A DNA stretch of 64,000 bases from Algoriphagus algorifonticola (lineage in GTDB: Bacteria > Bacteroidota > Bacteroidia > Cytophagales > Cyclobacteriaceae). The first letter of the stretch is position 1. Every line of letters starts with the position of its first letter. The notes beneath the pieces were generated by a model. It was not told the DNA's origin. It did not search any database and saw only the letters and a list, made by a program, of their open reading frames with translations. The stretch lies in NCBI RefSeq assembly GCF_007655305.1, contig NZ_VLOG01000066.1:1-64000 (forward strand). The letters are read 5' to 3'. This document shows, piece by piece, positions 15,698 to 24,315 of this stretch. The position numbers and the translations under genes were made by a program.

Positions 15698-16735
15698 TTA
15701 AGAACAAGAGAGTCCTGCAACTTCTGGTGCAAGATCCACGCCAGCCTCATCTTTTACAGACCAATCACCCGTGATAGTACTTCCTGAGTTGGAGGAACTC
15801 CAAACAATTCTTACTTCAACTTCTTCACAAGAATTAAGACCTCCCTCAACTCTTATATTTCGGTTTGACGAACCGCCAGGAGTTCTTTGTCCAACGGTGT
15901 ATCCTTCTACTGTTCCAGTAGCCCATCCATCAGATGAAGTAGTATTGAAGTCAACTAGAGCACCGTTGATATAAATTGATGCATTGTCACCTGTGAAGTT
16001 GGTTAATCCACCTTGCATTTTAAAGTAGCCTACTCCATCCTCAGATCCAAAGGTATAAACTGCTTCACGTCCATTCTGGGCACAGGAAACAGCATCACCG
16101 GAAAATTCATTGCCGTCTATATCACATCCTTCACATTCACCAATCAAGTTGTAATTAGATATTACTGGTCCAGATACTAATACGTTTTCCCCGTCTAGAA
16201 TTTCTGCTTCAATGGTAACAATCCCACATGCAGCCCAAGAGGAATTAAATGGAAAATTATATGAGTCAGTAATAGTTCCGGGGTTTTGATTGGTTCCTCC
16301 TGAACCATTCAACTGATTTGTGGTATAACTCTGAGGAATTGTTAATCCTGCTCCAGAAACAGTTATTTTTAGCTTTCTTCCAGCATTGTTATTTGCCGTA
16401 TAACTCCAATCTAATTGAAATCCTGTCAGAGTGTTGTAAACTGAGTAGGTAAATACACGTGTTTGAGGCCCACTATTATTAGATATAGTAGAGGTTTGCA
16501 CCGAATACTCAGGATCAGCTGGATCAATGCAGAAGTTTTCACAGTCAGTAGCTGCGTATGTTCTTGCATTTTCAATACCTGTTCCAAAAGGACTCAATTT
16601 GAATCCCGCCTTGTCTGCGCTGGTTTGCTCCAGCATCAGATCTTCATTTTCAAAAGTAGCCAATTGGCTACAAGAAGCTAAAAGCAAGCATGAGATCACT
16701 AATCCCAGAAGGCTTGATGTAAAAGTTTTTTTCAT
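15698..16735 (-). CDS. Lipoprotein of unknown function
   Basis: 345 aa. Lipoprotein signal MKKTFTSSLLGLVISCLLLASC, mature protein starting at Cys22. About residues 75-195 look like a beta-rich module (VFTYSVYNTLTGFQLDWSY, ITVSGAGLTIPQSYT); about 200-345 form a second Cys-containing beta-rich module. Asn, Gly, Ser and Thr are abundant, typical of surface proteins. No family recognised. The subtilisin-like lipoprotein is transcribed divergently from it. Confidence 0.7.
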   Translation of the reverse strand: MKKTFTSSLLGLVISCLLLASCSQLATFENEDLMLEQTSADKAGFKLSPFGTGIENARTYAATDCENFCIDPADPEYSVQTSTISNNSGPQTRVFTYSVYNTLTGFQLDWSYTANNNAGRKLKITVSGAGLTIPQSYTTNQLNGSGGTNQNPGTITDSYNFPFNSSWAACGIVTIEAEILDGENVLVSGPVISNYNLIGECEGCDIDGNEFSGDAVSCAQNGREAVYTFGSEDGVGYFKMQGGLTNFTGDNASIYINGALVDFNTTSSDGWATGTVEGYTVGQRTPGGSSNRNIRVEGGLNSCEEVEVRIVWSSSNSGSTITGDWSVKDEAGVDLAPEVAGLSCS

Positions 16736-17032
16736 AGTTTTTTAATTTATGATATAAATATAAGTGTAATTCAAATACAAAAAAACGCCATTCAAAAAAT
16801 TTGTTACAAAATAAATAGTTCCTTTATAGTTTTCGGTTTATGTCAAATATCCAGCATTAGCACGATTTCATTATCACTTAATTGTTTTTGAAAAATAATA
16901 TTTTGTAGAATAAATAAATACATAATAAAATTTGGATGTCTTGTATATTCTATATTATATTTATACCCTGATTTAAAAATTAATGAAAGAAAATAGGGTA
17001 ACAAATAAATGTTCAGGCTTCAAGTCTGCTGC

Positions 17033-17062
17033 AAAGCCTTCTCCAACGAGAAGGCTTTTTTC
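17033..17062 (+). terminator. Terminator-like hairpin upstream of protease gene
   Basis: AAAGCCTTCTC / GAGAAGGCTTT with a 4-nt loop and T-rich tail, 69 bp before the start of the protease gene, in the 395-bp divergent gap 16736-17130. No plus-strand gene precedes it, so it may be an attenuator or end a small RNA. Apart from this the gap is very A/T-rich without other clear signals. Confidence 0.5.
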
Positions 17063-17130
17063 TTGCCTCAAATTCAAAATTCATTTAAGTGTATAACAGC
17101 AATAAAAAATTGACCATCAATCAAATAGCT

Positions 17131-18480
17131 ATGAAAAAATCACTCCAAACCAAATTGATTCTCACGCTAGCTTTATCGGCGATAGTGTGGAGCTGTCAGG
17201 AAGCAGAAGCTCCAAACATGGAACTTTCTACTCAAGATCTGGTAAATTATAATTCCCAAATCATTGAAGGCGAATTTATTGTTCGTTTGCAGCCTACTTC
17301 CCTAAACTTCAGAAAAGGGAATGATTATCAGGCCAATCAGGCCGCAATGAGAAAATATTCTCATGATTTACTGGCTCAATATAAAATTGCTGCCTCCAAT
17401 GTAAGGTTCACTTACAGTGCTGCGATTGACGGGTTCTCTGTTCACCTTGAACCCGCACAATATGAGGCGATCAAAAATGATCCCCGAATAATATCTATAG
17501 AACCCGATGAAATCATTGCTTTGGGCAAACCGGATAGTCCCGGAAAAGGCGGAGGTGGTGGTGGAAACACCAACAAAGGACCAAAAAATAAAGATCCAGA
17601 ACCGACTCCAGAGCCTACACCTGACCCAACGCCAGACCCAAGCCCGGACCCTGAGCCAGATCCTAATCCAGGGACTGATTATGAGCCCGAGATATCTGAT
17701 CCTAATCAGGAAGTTCCATGGGGAATAAATAGAGTTGGAGGTTTTTCTACTTATAGAGGGACCAATGTAGCTTTTGTGATTGATACTGGGATAGATTTGG
17801 ACCATCCGGATTTGAATGTGAATGCTAGCTTAGGCTTTAAGGCAGTTCCCGATGAGGTAAGCACAACATTAGATGATGAGCATAGCCATGGAACACATGT
17901 GGCAGGTACTATTGCAGCAATCAACAATACTTTTGGCGTAGTTGGTGTTGCTGCAGGGGCGCAAGTGGTTCCTATTAAAGTGTTGGGACCGACAGGTTCC
18001 GGCCAAAAATCATGGGTAATTGCAGGGATAGATTATGTGGCGGCTGTGGGTAAACCGGGAGACGTTGCTAATTTGAGTTTGGGAGGATCAGCAAGCTCTA
18101 CTCAAGATCAAGCAGTGCTCAATGCAGCCGCGAAAGGTATCTATTTTGCTATCGCAGCCGGAAACAGTGCCGCGGATGCCAATAATTATTCTCCTGCCAG
18201 AGTTAATGGAACTAATATTTTTACCATTTCCTCTATGGACTCCAATGGGGCACTATCTTCTTTTTCTAATTATGGCAATCCCCCGATTGACTATGCCGCT
18301 CCGGGAAGGGGAGTCAAATCAACTGTTCCTGGAGGTGGTTATGCTTCTAAAAGCGGTACCTCCATGGCAACCCCGCACGTTGCAGGAATACTCCTTTTGA
18401 ATGGTATCAGGTCCAATGGTTTTGTCATAGGGGACAAAGATTCCACTGCTGATCCAATAGCTTTCAGGGCTGATCGGTAA
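17131..18480 (+). CDS. Subtilisin-like serine protease (S8) lipoprotein
   Basis: 449 aa from ATG 17131, where a lipoprotein signal begins (AIVWSC); an upstream in-frame start is unlikely. After the signal comes an inhibitor-I9-like propeptide (GEFIVRLQP ... IISIEPDEIIAL, about 45-130). A Gly then Pro-Asp/Glu-rich linker (PTPEPTPDPTPDP) follows, then the S8 domain with the full catalytic triad: Asp218 (FVIDTGIDLDHPD), His253 (HSHGTHVAG) and Ser411 (GTSMATPHVAG). Acts outside the inner membrane. A terminator follows directly. Confidence 0.93.
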   Translation: MKKSLQTKLILTLALSAIVWSCQEAEAPNMELSTQDLVNYNSQIIEGEFIVRLQPTSLNFRKGNDYQANQAAMRKYSHDLLAQYKIAASNVRFTYSAAIDGFSVHLEPAQYEAIKNDPRIISIEPDEIIALGKPDSPGKGGGGGGNTNKGPKNKDPEPTPEPTPDPTPDPSPDPEPDPNPGTDYEPEISDPNQEVPWGINRVGGFSTYRGTNVAFVIDTGIDLDHPDLNVNASLGFKAVPDEVSTTLDDEHSHGTHVAGTIAAINNTFGVVGVAAGAQVVPIKVLGPTGSGQKSWVIAGIDYVAAVGKPGDVANLSLGGSASSTQDQAVLNAAAKGIYFAIAAGNSAADANNYSPARVNGTNIFTISSMDSNGALSSFSNYGNPPIDYAAPGRGVKSTVPGGGYASKSGTSMATPHVAGILLLNGIRSNGFVIGDKDSTADPIAFRADR

Positions 18481-18486
18481 AAAAAG

Positions 18487-18521
18487 AAAGCCTCCAAAAT
18501 CTAAATTTTGGAGGCTTTTTT
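18487..18521. terminator. Terminator between convergent genes
   Basis: AAAGCCTCCAAAAT / ATTTTGGAGGCTTT with T run on plus and A run on minus side; serves the protease and probably the converging lipoprotein gene. Confidence 0.85.
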
Positions 18522-18539
18522 ATATTCCTGAAGGATAAA

Positions 18540-19553
18540 CTATTGCTCTTCAGGGCACTCTACAGGTACTAATAGGTCTAAATGAATAGCGTAATATCTG
18601 GAGCCGTCACCTGCTATGGTCAAATCTTCACCTTTATAAGTGGTAAATAATCCCGCAGCTGGTCTTTTGGAGGGGAGCTCATCATATCCCTGAACTTTAA
18701 CTGGATCAGATACATCTTGAAGAATCATGGATCCTAAATCAATTGTAAGATTCACGCCATCCCATTCGATAGATCCGTCTGTGGCGTTTTGGCCTGCATA
18801 AATCATCTGGGTAGCATCTCCCTCAGTATCAAAATAATACCACCAGGCATTGCCAGCACCTGAACTAGCACCCGCCCAGCCTGTTTCTCCTTCATAACAC
18901 TCATCGTCTATTTCTTCAATCTCGTCTTCCTCACACTCTTGAATAGTAAAGGGACCGGAATAAGTAGCCCAGCTACCCTTATTTACAAACCTTGGTCCAC
19001 AGCCCCACGCACTTTCGCTTTGAAGCACATCGCCAGTTTCTTCATCTATTCGTAAGACTACGGCATGAAATGCCCAAAAGAAGGTACTTGGAATATCTCC
19101 AATTTCAAATTCATAGGTAACTACCTGAAGTACTGGGTCATAGGTCTCTTTGTATGGAAATTTTCCTGGCGCCGGATTCTTTCCAGTACCCAAACCCTGA
19201 GCTGTTTCAGAGATTTTTAAATGGCTTTCGAAAAAATACCAGTCTGTTCCTTCAGTAGAAGCAGTGATATATACAAAATCTTCATCATTGTATACTTCGA
19301 CATTTCCGACTTCAATAGTCCTTCCCGCTAATAAACAGGTCTCAGAACTTTCTCCACATACTTCAGCTTCACTGATAATCACTCTGGCATTCATATCTCC
19401 ATAAGGAGAACCTTTGATAAAATCAACTCTTTCAGGAATCTCTAATTGATCCAAAAAATCAGGATCTTCAATTTGACTACACCCAAAAGTAAAAAGGACA
19501 ATTGCCAAGCTCCATAACCCGATGGAAAAATTGGCGGTTTTTTTGATTTTCAT
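18540..19553 (-). CDS. Lipoprotein of unknown function
   Basis: 337 aa from the ATG at 19553 (an ATG 18 bp upstream would add six residues before the signal). Lipobox region LFTFGC. The mature part is acidic and beta-rich: a first module with DWYFFESHLKISETAQGLGTG and a second with AWWYYFDTEGDATQMIYAGQ and IEWDGVNLTIDLG, separated by an acidic hinge (ECEEDEIEEIDDE). No known family. Faces the protease gene tail to tail. Confidence 0.7.
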   Translation of the reverse strand: MKIKKTANFSIGLWSLAIVLFTFGCSQIEDPDFLDQLEIPERVDFIKGSPYGDMNARVIISEAEVCGESSETCLLAGRTIEVGNVEVYNDEDFVYITASTEGTDWYFFESHLKISETAQGLGTGKNPAPGKFPYKETYDPVLQVVTYEFEIGDIPSTFFWAFHAVVLRIDEETGDVLQSESAWGCGPRFVNKGSWATYSGPFTIQECEEDEIEEIDDECYEGETGWAGASSGAGNAWWYYFDTEGDATQMIYAGQNATDGSIEWDGVNLTIDLGSMILQDVSDPVKVQGYDELPSKRPAAGLFTTYKGEDLTIAGDGSRYYAIHLDLLVPVECPEEQ

Positions 19554-19763
19554 AGTGAATAGAATTCTCAATAAAAATACATAAAAATTGGATAGATTGT
19601 ATTTTAAATCATAAAAAAAGTTTCTGATTATCAGTTATTTGTAGTTTATTTTTTTCCTGAAATTAGATTCAATTATTAAACCCAAGCAGTACTTTTTTGA
19701 AAGAGTTTTTGAAATGAATATAACTCCAAGCTGTTTTTTGTAGTTTGCTTTTTGATTAAGGTT

Positions 19764-21227
19764 ATGTCTAAAAAAGCAATCATTATAGGTTCCGGAATAG
19801 CGGGGCTTGCTTCATCCGTTCGTTTGGCTGCGAAAGGCTTCGAAGTAGAAGTCTTTGAGGCTAACTCATACCCTGGAGGGAAACTTTCAGAAATTCAATT
19901 AGGAGCTTACCGTTTTGATGCAGGGCCCTCTCTTTTTACACTTCCTGAGCAAGTTGAAGAGCTGTTTAGGCTTGCGGGAAAGGATTCCAAAGACCACTTT
20001 GAATACCAAAAGCTGGATATAGCCTGCCATTATTTCTGGGAAGATGGCAAGCAAATCAAAGCATTCGCGGATATCAATCAATTTGCGGAGGAAGTGGAGA
20101 CGAAATTAGGAGAACCTGCTTCTCATGTGAGAAAGGCTTTAAAAAATTCAGCCTTTATCTATGAGAACTTGTCTCCTCTTTTTATGCATAGGTCTTTGCA
20201 TCAATTCAGTACCTGGACCAATGCCCAAGCGCTCAAATCTTATTTAAAAATGGGTAAACTGGGTATTTTTTCGACTATGAATCAGGCTAACGAGACCCTG
20301 TTCGAAAACCCAAAAATGGTTCAGCTATTCAACCGATATGCTACGTATAATGGTTCTGACCCCTATCAGACTCCAGCTACCTTGAATATTATCCCTCATT
20401 TGGAATTCAATCGGGGAGCATATTTCCCCAAAAAAGGGATGCATGACATCACTCAGAGTATTTACAAACTCGCGAAGTCTATGGGTGTACAGTTTCACTT
20501 CAATTCAAAAGTGGAAGAGATCATCGTTGTAAAAGGTAAGGCAGTGGGAATAATCGTTTCTGGAAAGGAAAAGCAAGCCGACTTAGTGATCAATAATATG
20601 GACATGGTTAATGCCTATAAGAGCCTTTTGAAAAAGCAAAAGCAACCCAAAAGGCTATTGAATCAGCCCAAGTCCAGCTCTGCCTTGATTTTTTATTGGG
20701 GAGTCAAGAAGGAGTTTAAGCAGCTAGGTCTACACAACATCTTATTTTCTGAAAACTATAAAGCTGAGTTCGAGCATATTTTTGAAAAGGGCAGTATATA
20801 CCAGGATCCGACTGTCTATATCAACATTACCTCAGTCTGTAAACCCGATGATGCCCCTGAAGGTAGTATGAACTGGTTTACCATGATCAATGTGCCGAAT
20901 AATCAAGGGCAAGATTGGGATCAATTGATTCAAGTGGCCAAGAAAAATATCATTTCCAAAGTGAATAGGGTGCTTCAAACTGATATAGAATCATTGATTG
21001 AGGTAGAAGAGATTTTGGATCCAAGAACCATTGAATCCAAAACTTCCAGTGCCCAAGGAGCACTTTATGGAAACAGCTCCAATAATAAGTTTGCTGCTTT
21101 TCTCCGGCATGCAAATTATTCATCCTTTATCAAAAATTTGTATTTCTGTGGAGGCTCTGTTCATCCTGGAGGAGGAATTCCTCTTTCCCTTCTTTCAGCG
21201 AAAATTATGATTGGTTTTATAAAATAG
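19764..21227 (+). CDS. Phytoene desaturase family carotenoid oxidoreductase
   Basis: 487 aa from ATG 19764 (a TTG at 19752 is in frame but less likely). FAD-binding IIGSGIAGLASSVRLAAKGFEVEVFEANSYPGGKLSE at the N-terminus and the CrtI-family C-terminal signature FCGGSVHPGGGIPLSLLSAK. Residues FDAGPSLFTLPE are typical of the CrtI/CrtD group. Probably introduces C-3',4' double bonds in a hydroxylated carotenoid as CrtD does in flexixanthin-type pathways (inference); no other carotenoid gene is near. Confidence 0.85.
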   Translation: MSKKAIIIGSGIAGLASSVRLAAKGFEVEVFEANSYPGGKLSEIQLGAYRFDAGPSLFTLPEQVEELFRLAGKDSKDHFEYQKLDIACHYFWEDGKQIKAFADINQFAEEVETKLGEPASHVRKALKNSAFIYENLSPLFMHRSLHQFSTWTNAQALKSYLKMGKLGIFSTMNQANETLFENPKMVQLFNRYATYNGSDPYQTPATLNIIPHLEFNRGAYFPKKGMHDITQSIYKLAKSMGVQFHFNSKVEEIIVVKGKAVGIIVSGKEKQADLVINNMDMVNAYKSLLKKQKQPKRLLNQPKSSSALIFYWGVKKEFKQLGLHNILFSENYKAEFEHIFEKGSIYQDPTVYINITSVCKPDDAPEGSMNWFTMINVPNNQGQDWDQLIQVAKKNIISKVNRVLQTDIESLIEVEEILDPRTIESKTSSAQGALYGNSSNNKFAAFLRHANYSSFIKNLYFCGGSVHPGGGIPLSLLSAKIMIGFIK

Positions 21228-21258
21228 CCAATAATTTAAATTTATCGTAAATTGAAGT

Positions 21259-21501
21259 ATGAACTGGAGAGAACACATCACATTTGATAATCGTGTTTTG
21301 TTAGGAAAACCTACCATCAAAGGAACCAGGATTTCTATTGAGCATATTTTAGATCTTTTGGCTTCTGGATGGTCTGAGAAGGACTTATTGGAGAATTACC
21401 CAAGATTAACGCCCAATTCAATTCGTGCAGTTTTTGCCTACATTCAGGAAATGATGAAGGATGGGTTTCTTTTCTCAGAAGCTGCTGAAAGTGGTAAATG
21501 A
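21259..21501 (+). CDS. DUF433 family antitoxin-like protein
   Basis: 80 aa. Typical DUF433 sequence: HITFDNRVLLGKPTIKGTRISIEHILDLLASGWSEKDLLENYPRLT. These proteins carry a helix-turn-helix and form pairs with DUF5615 PIN-like proteins, resembling VapBC45-type toxin-antitoxin systems. Its stop overlaps the next start (ATGA), so both are co-translated. Confidence 0.88.
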   Translation: MNWREHITFDNRVLLGKPTIKGTRISIEHILDLLASGWSEKDLLENYPRLTPNSIRAVFAYIQEMMKDGFLFSEAAESGK

Positions 21502-21851
21502 AGTTTTTAGCTAATGAAATTATTCCTCAAGCCAGTGTGAAATACCTTCTAAGTAAGGGCTGGGATATAATTTCTGTTGGCTTGGATTTTTCAGGGATAA
21601 GTGATGAAGAAGTAATAAAAATCTCAAATGAACAATACCGGACAATTCTTACCCATGATAGTGATTATGGAGAATTGATCTTTAAATATGGCTTTAGGCC
21701 TAAGGTTGGTGTGATCTTTATACGTCAGAAACCAGAAAATCCTGAATTTACTGGAAGGCTATTGGAAAAAGTGGTGAACTCTAAAAATATTTCATTTGAA
21801 GTTGCTTTGACTGTGATTGATCAAAATTCAATTAGGCAGAAAAGATTTTGA
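21498..21851 (+). CDS. DUF5615 PIN-like protein (putative toxin)
   Basis: 117 aa. The PIN-like pattern FLANEIIPQASVKYLLSKGWDIISV, then ISDEEVIKISNEQYRTILTHDSDYGEL, is typical of DUF5615. The usual first acidic pair of PIN folds appears as NE rather than DE (residues 6-7), while the internal THDSDYG acidic site is kept. Putative RNase toxin partnered with the DUF433 gene. Activity not testable here. Confidence 0.82.
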   Translation: MKFLANEIIPQASVKYLLSKGWDIISVGLDFSGISDEEVIKISNEQYRTILTHDSDYGELIFKYGFRPKVGVIFIRQKPENPEFTGRLLEKVVNSKNISFEVALTVIDQNSIRQKRF

Positions 21852-21866
21852 ACTGATTGAGATTTC

Positions 21867-22367
21867 TCACTTAAGACTTTCCAAGGCTTCTTGAATCAGA
21901 TCTTGCTCAAATCCTTTTTGCATCAGATAACCAATGACCTTGTACCGCTTTTTATATGGATCGGACTCATTCGTTTTGGCCCATTTTTTTTCTGTTTCTG
22001 TCAATAAAGTATCGTAATATTCTTCCGGGTCAATTTCCAAAAGGCCTTTTCTGATTAATTCTTCAGGAATCTGACGCATTTTCAATTCCATTTTGATCCT
22101 GTTCTTTCCCCATCGCTTCAATCTGAACTTCCCTCTGCAAAAGGCTCTAGCAAAACGCTCCTCGTCTAAAAAATTTTCCTTGACCAAATAGCTAATAAGC
22201 TCTTCTGCCCTTTCGTCTGTGATTCCTTTCTCAAACAATTTCCTTCGAACTTCCCAAGAACAGCGCTCCTGATATGCACAGTAGGTGGAAAGCTTTTCCT
22301 GGGCTTCAGTAAAAGTCCAGGACTTTTTTCCAGACTGATTCAGGTTATTTTTTCCCCAACCGGACAT
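21867..22367 (-). CDS. recX: Regulatory protein RecX
   Basis: 166 aa with three-helix repeats of the RecX type: LSTYCAYQERCSWEVRRKLFEKGI, YLVKENFLDEERFARAFCRGKFRLKRWGKNRIKMELKMRQI, and a third near VIGYLMQKGFEQDLIQEAL. Modulates RecA filaments in the cytoplasm. No recA next to it in this window. Transcribed divergently from tpiA. Confidence 0.9.
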   Translation of the reverse strand: MSGWGKNNLNQSGKKSWTFTEAQEKLSTYCAYQERCSWEVRRKLFEKGITDERAEELISYLVKENFLDEERFARAFCRGKFRLKRWGKNRIKMELKMRQIPEELIRKGLLEIDPEEYYDTLLTETEKKWAKTNESDPYKKRYKVIGYLMQKGFEQDLIQEALESLK

Positions 22368-22435
22368 TTTCCTTAATTTTATTCGAGATTATGACGATTT
22401 GAATATCCCAAACCTAATAAAATTTTAATTCTATC

Positions 22436-23197
22436 ATGCGCAAAAAGATAATAGCCGGTAACTGGAAAATGAATATGACTTTTGATGAAGGCCAAAAATT
22501 GACCTCTGAGATCATAAACATGTTCAAGGACGAAAATATCCAGGATGTACACATAGTGCTGAATCCACCCTTTCCTCACCTTTTTCCAGTAAAAAAACTG
22601 ATTGGGGATACCCCGGGAGTTTATTTGGGAGCACAAAACTGTTCGGACAAAGAATCAGGTGCATTTACTGGTGAAGTTTCTGCAAAAATTTTGGCTTCCT
22701 TCGGCGCGCAATATGTCATTATTGGACATTCGGAGCGAAGAGAATATTTTAAAGAAAACAATGAGCTGCTCTCTGTAAAAGTAAAACAGGCTTTAGAGCA
22801 TGGACTGACTCCAATTTTCTGCTGTGGCGAATCTTTAGAAATCAGAGAAGCCGGTACTCACGAGCCTAATGTTAAGTTTCAGCTGACAGACTCTCTTTTT
22901 GATTTGAGCGCAGATGAGATCAAAAAAGTAGTAATTGCTTATGAGCCAATTTGGGCGATCGGAACAGGTAAAACCGCAACCTCTGACCAAGCTCAGGAAA
23001 TGCATTTTGCTTTGAGAAGACATTTAGGTTCCAAATATGGCAAAGATGTAGCTGCAGAAATCTCAATCCTTTATGGAGGTAGTATGAATGCCGGAAATGC
23101 CGCTGATTTACTTTCCAAGCCAGATGTGGACGGAGGCTTGATTGGCGGGGCTTCATTGAAGTCAAGAGACTTTATCGAAATCGTAAAATCTTATTGA
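22436..23197 (+). CDS. tpiA: Triosephosphate isomerase
   Basis: Interconverts glyceraldehyde-3-phosphate and dihydroxyacetone phosphate in glycolysis. 253 aa. N-terminal AGNWKMNMT (catalytic Lys), IIGHSERREYF (electrophile His) and VIAYEPIWAIGTGKTAT (catalytic Glu, flexible loop 6), then ILYGGSMNAGNA. Full length, no anomaly. Four bp separate it from prmA, so the two are probably co-transcribed. Confidence 0.97.
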   Translation: MRKKIIAGNWKMNMTFDEGQKLTSEIINMFKDENIQDVHIVLNPPFPHLFPVKKLIGDTPGVYLGAQNCSDKESGAFTGEVSAKILASFGAQYVIIGHSERREYFKENNELLSVKVKQALEHGLTPIFCCGESLEIREAGTHEPNVKFQLTDSLFDLSADEIKKVVIAYEPIWAIGTGKTATSDQAQEMHFALRRHLGSKYGKDVAAEISILYGGSMNAGNAADLLSKPDVDGGLIGGASLKSRDFIEIVKSY

Positions 23198-23201
23198 TTC
23201 T

Positions 23202-24029
23202 ATGGATTACCTGGAGTTTAAAATCAGTTGCCGGGAAGAATTCCGGGAAATCCTCATAGCTGAATTATCCGAAATAGGTTTTGATTCCTTCCTCGAGACA
23301 GAGGAAGGAATTGATGTATATGCCCCATCGGATTCTTTTGACAGGGAAAGTTTTGAAGGTGTATTGTCCCAATACCAAGATGCGGCGAGCATTTCGGTGA
23401 AAGAAGGGAAAGTTGCAAAAGTCAACTGGAACGAAGAATGGGAAAAAAACTATGATCCCATATCGGTAGGAGACCTAGTTTATGTCAGGGCCTCTTTTCA
23501 CCCATCCCAAGCAGGATTTCAACATGAGATAGTGATCAATCCCAAAATGTCTTTTGGTACAGGTCATCATGCCACTACTTACCAAATGCTGAAACTTCAG
23601 GGCGAGGTAGATCATCAGGGGAAAAGAGTCTTGGACGTGGGTTCCGGAACAGGCATATTAGCCATCATGGCGCATTTGTTGGGAGCAAAGGAAGTTCAGG
23701 CATTTGATATCGATGATTGGTGTTTGGACAATGGCAATGAGAATTTCGCCCTGAACGGGATGGATATTCAAATGGGTTTGGGAACTATCAGAGATGTAAA
23801 TCCTTCAGGTCTATTTGATATCGTATTGGCCAATATCAATAAGAACGTGTTGCTGAATGAGATTCCTATATATGCCGGCTTATTAAAGCCCGATGGCTTT
23901 TTGTTTTTGAGTGGATTTTACACTCCGGATGTGGATGACCTGATGGAGATAGCAAGTCCCTTGGGGTTAAAACTGGAAAAGCAGTCCGAGCGAAATCAAT
24001 GGGCAGCTTTAGTATTGAGGAATAGTTGA
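23202..24029 (+). CDS. prmA: Ribosomal protein L11 methyltransferase
   Basis: SAM-dependent methyltransferase acting on L11. 275 aa. Shows MSFGTGHHATTYQML, the SAM-binding VLDVGSGTGILAIMAHLLGAKEVQAFDID and the post-motif LANINKNVLL, all diagnostic for PrmA. Follows tpiA closely and is followed by a small membrane protein after 1 bp. Confidence 0.95.
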   Translation: MDYLEFKISCREEFREILIAELSEIGFDSFLETEEGIDVYAPSDSFDRESFEGVLSQYQDAASISVKEGKVAKVNWNEEWEKNYDPISVGDLVYVRASFHPSQAGFQHEIVINPKMSFGTGHHATTYQMLKLQGEVDHQGKRVLDVGSGTGILAIMAHLLGAKEVQAFDIDDWCLDNGNENFALNGMDIQMGLGTIRDVNPSGLFDIVLANINKNVLLNEIPIYAGLLKPDGFLFLSGFYTPDVDDLMEIASPLGLKLEKQSERNQWAALVLRNS

Positions 24030-24030
24030 T

Positions 24031-24228
24031 ATGCAAGAATTACTCATTTATGCGTTGATTTTTTTGGCACTGATTGGTCATTGTCTGCTTGCAGGAAAAA
24101 TGTACCGAACTGTGCATTCAGATAAAAGTCTGACGATTACTGAGAAGAATGAATGGAAACTGAAATCCCTGATCTTTCCCGCGTATTTTTGGTTTGAGTA
24201 CAAAAAACTAAAAAAAGCTCAGGACTGA
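24031..24228 (+). CDS. Small membrane protein
   Basis: 65 aa. One N-terminal transmembrane helix (LLIYALIFLALIGHCLLAG), a polar middle and a second weakly hydrophobic segment (LIFPAYFWFEYKKLKK). Begins one base after the prmA stop, so it is a likely third gene of the tpiA-prmA operon. Function unknown. Confidence 0.6.
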   Translation: MQELLIYALIFLALIGHCLLAGKMYRTVHSDKSLTITEKNEWKLKSLIFPAYFWFEYKKLKKAQD

Positions 24229-24272
24229 ACTATTTCGGTTTTCAAGGGCTTGAAATGCTACGATCTATTCAA

Positions 24273-24303
24273 TTTGAAGAGATTTTCATCTTAAATACTT
24301 TTG
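24273..24303 (+). promoter_or_regulatory. Bacteroidota-type promoter of recJ
   Basis: TTTG at 24273-24276 and TACTTTTG at 24296-24303 with 19 bp between, matching the -33/-7 consensus. The start codon follows 12 bp later, so the 5' leader is very short. Confidence 0.6.
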
Positions 24304-24315
24304 TAATTTAGTCAC

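Noticed and set aside
17590..17680. Short tandem repeat in the protease gene
   Set aside because: It codes for a Pro-Asp/Glu-rich linker within an intact reading frame.
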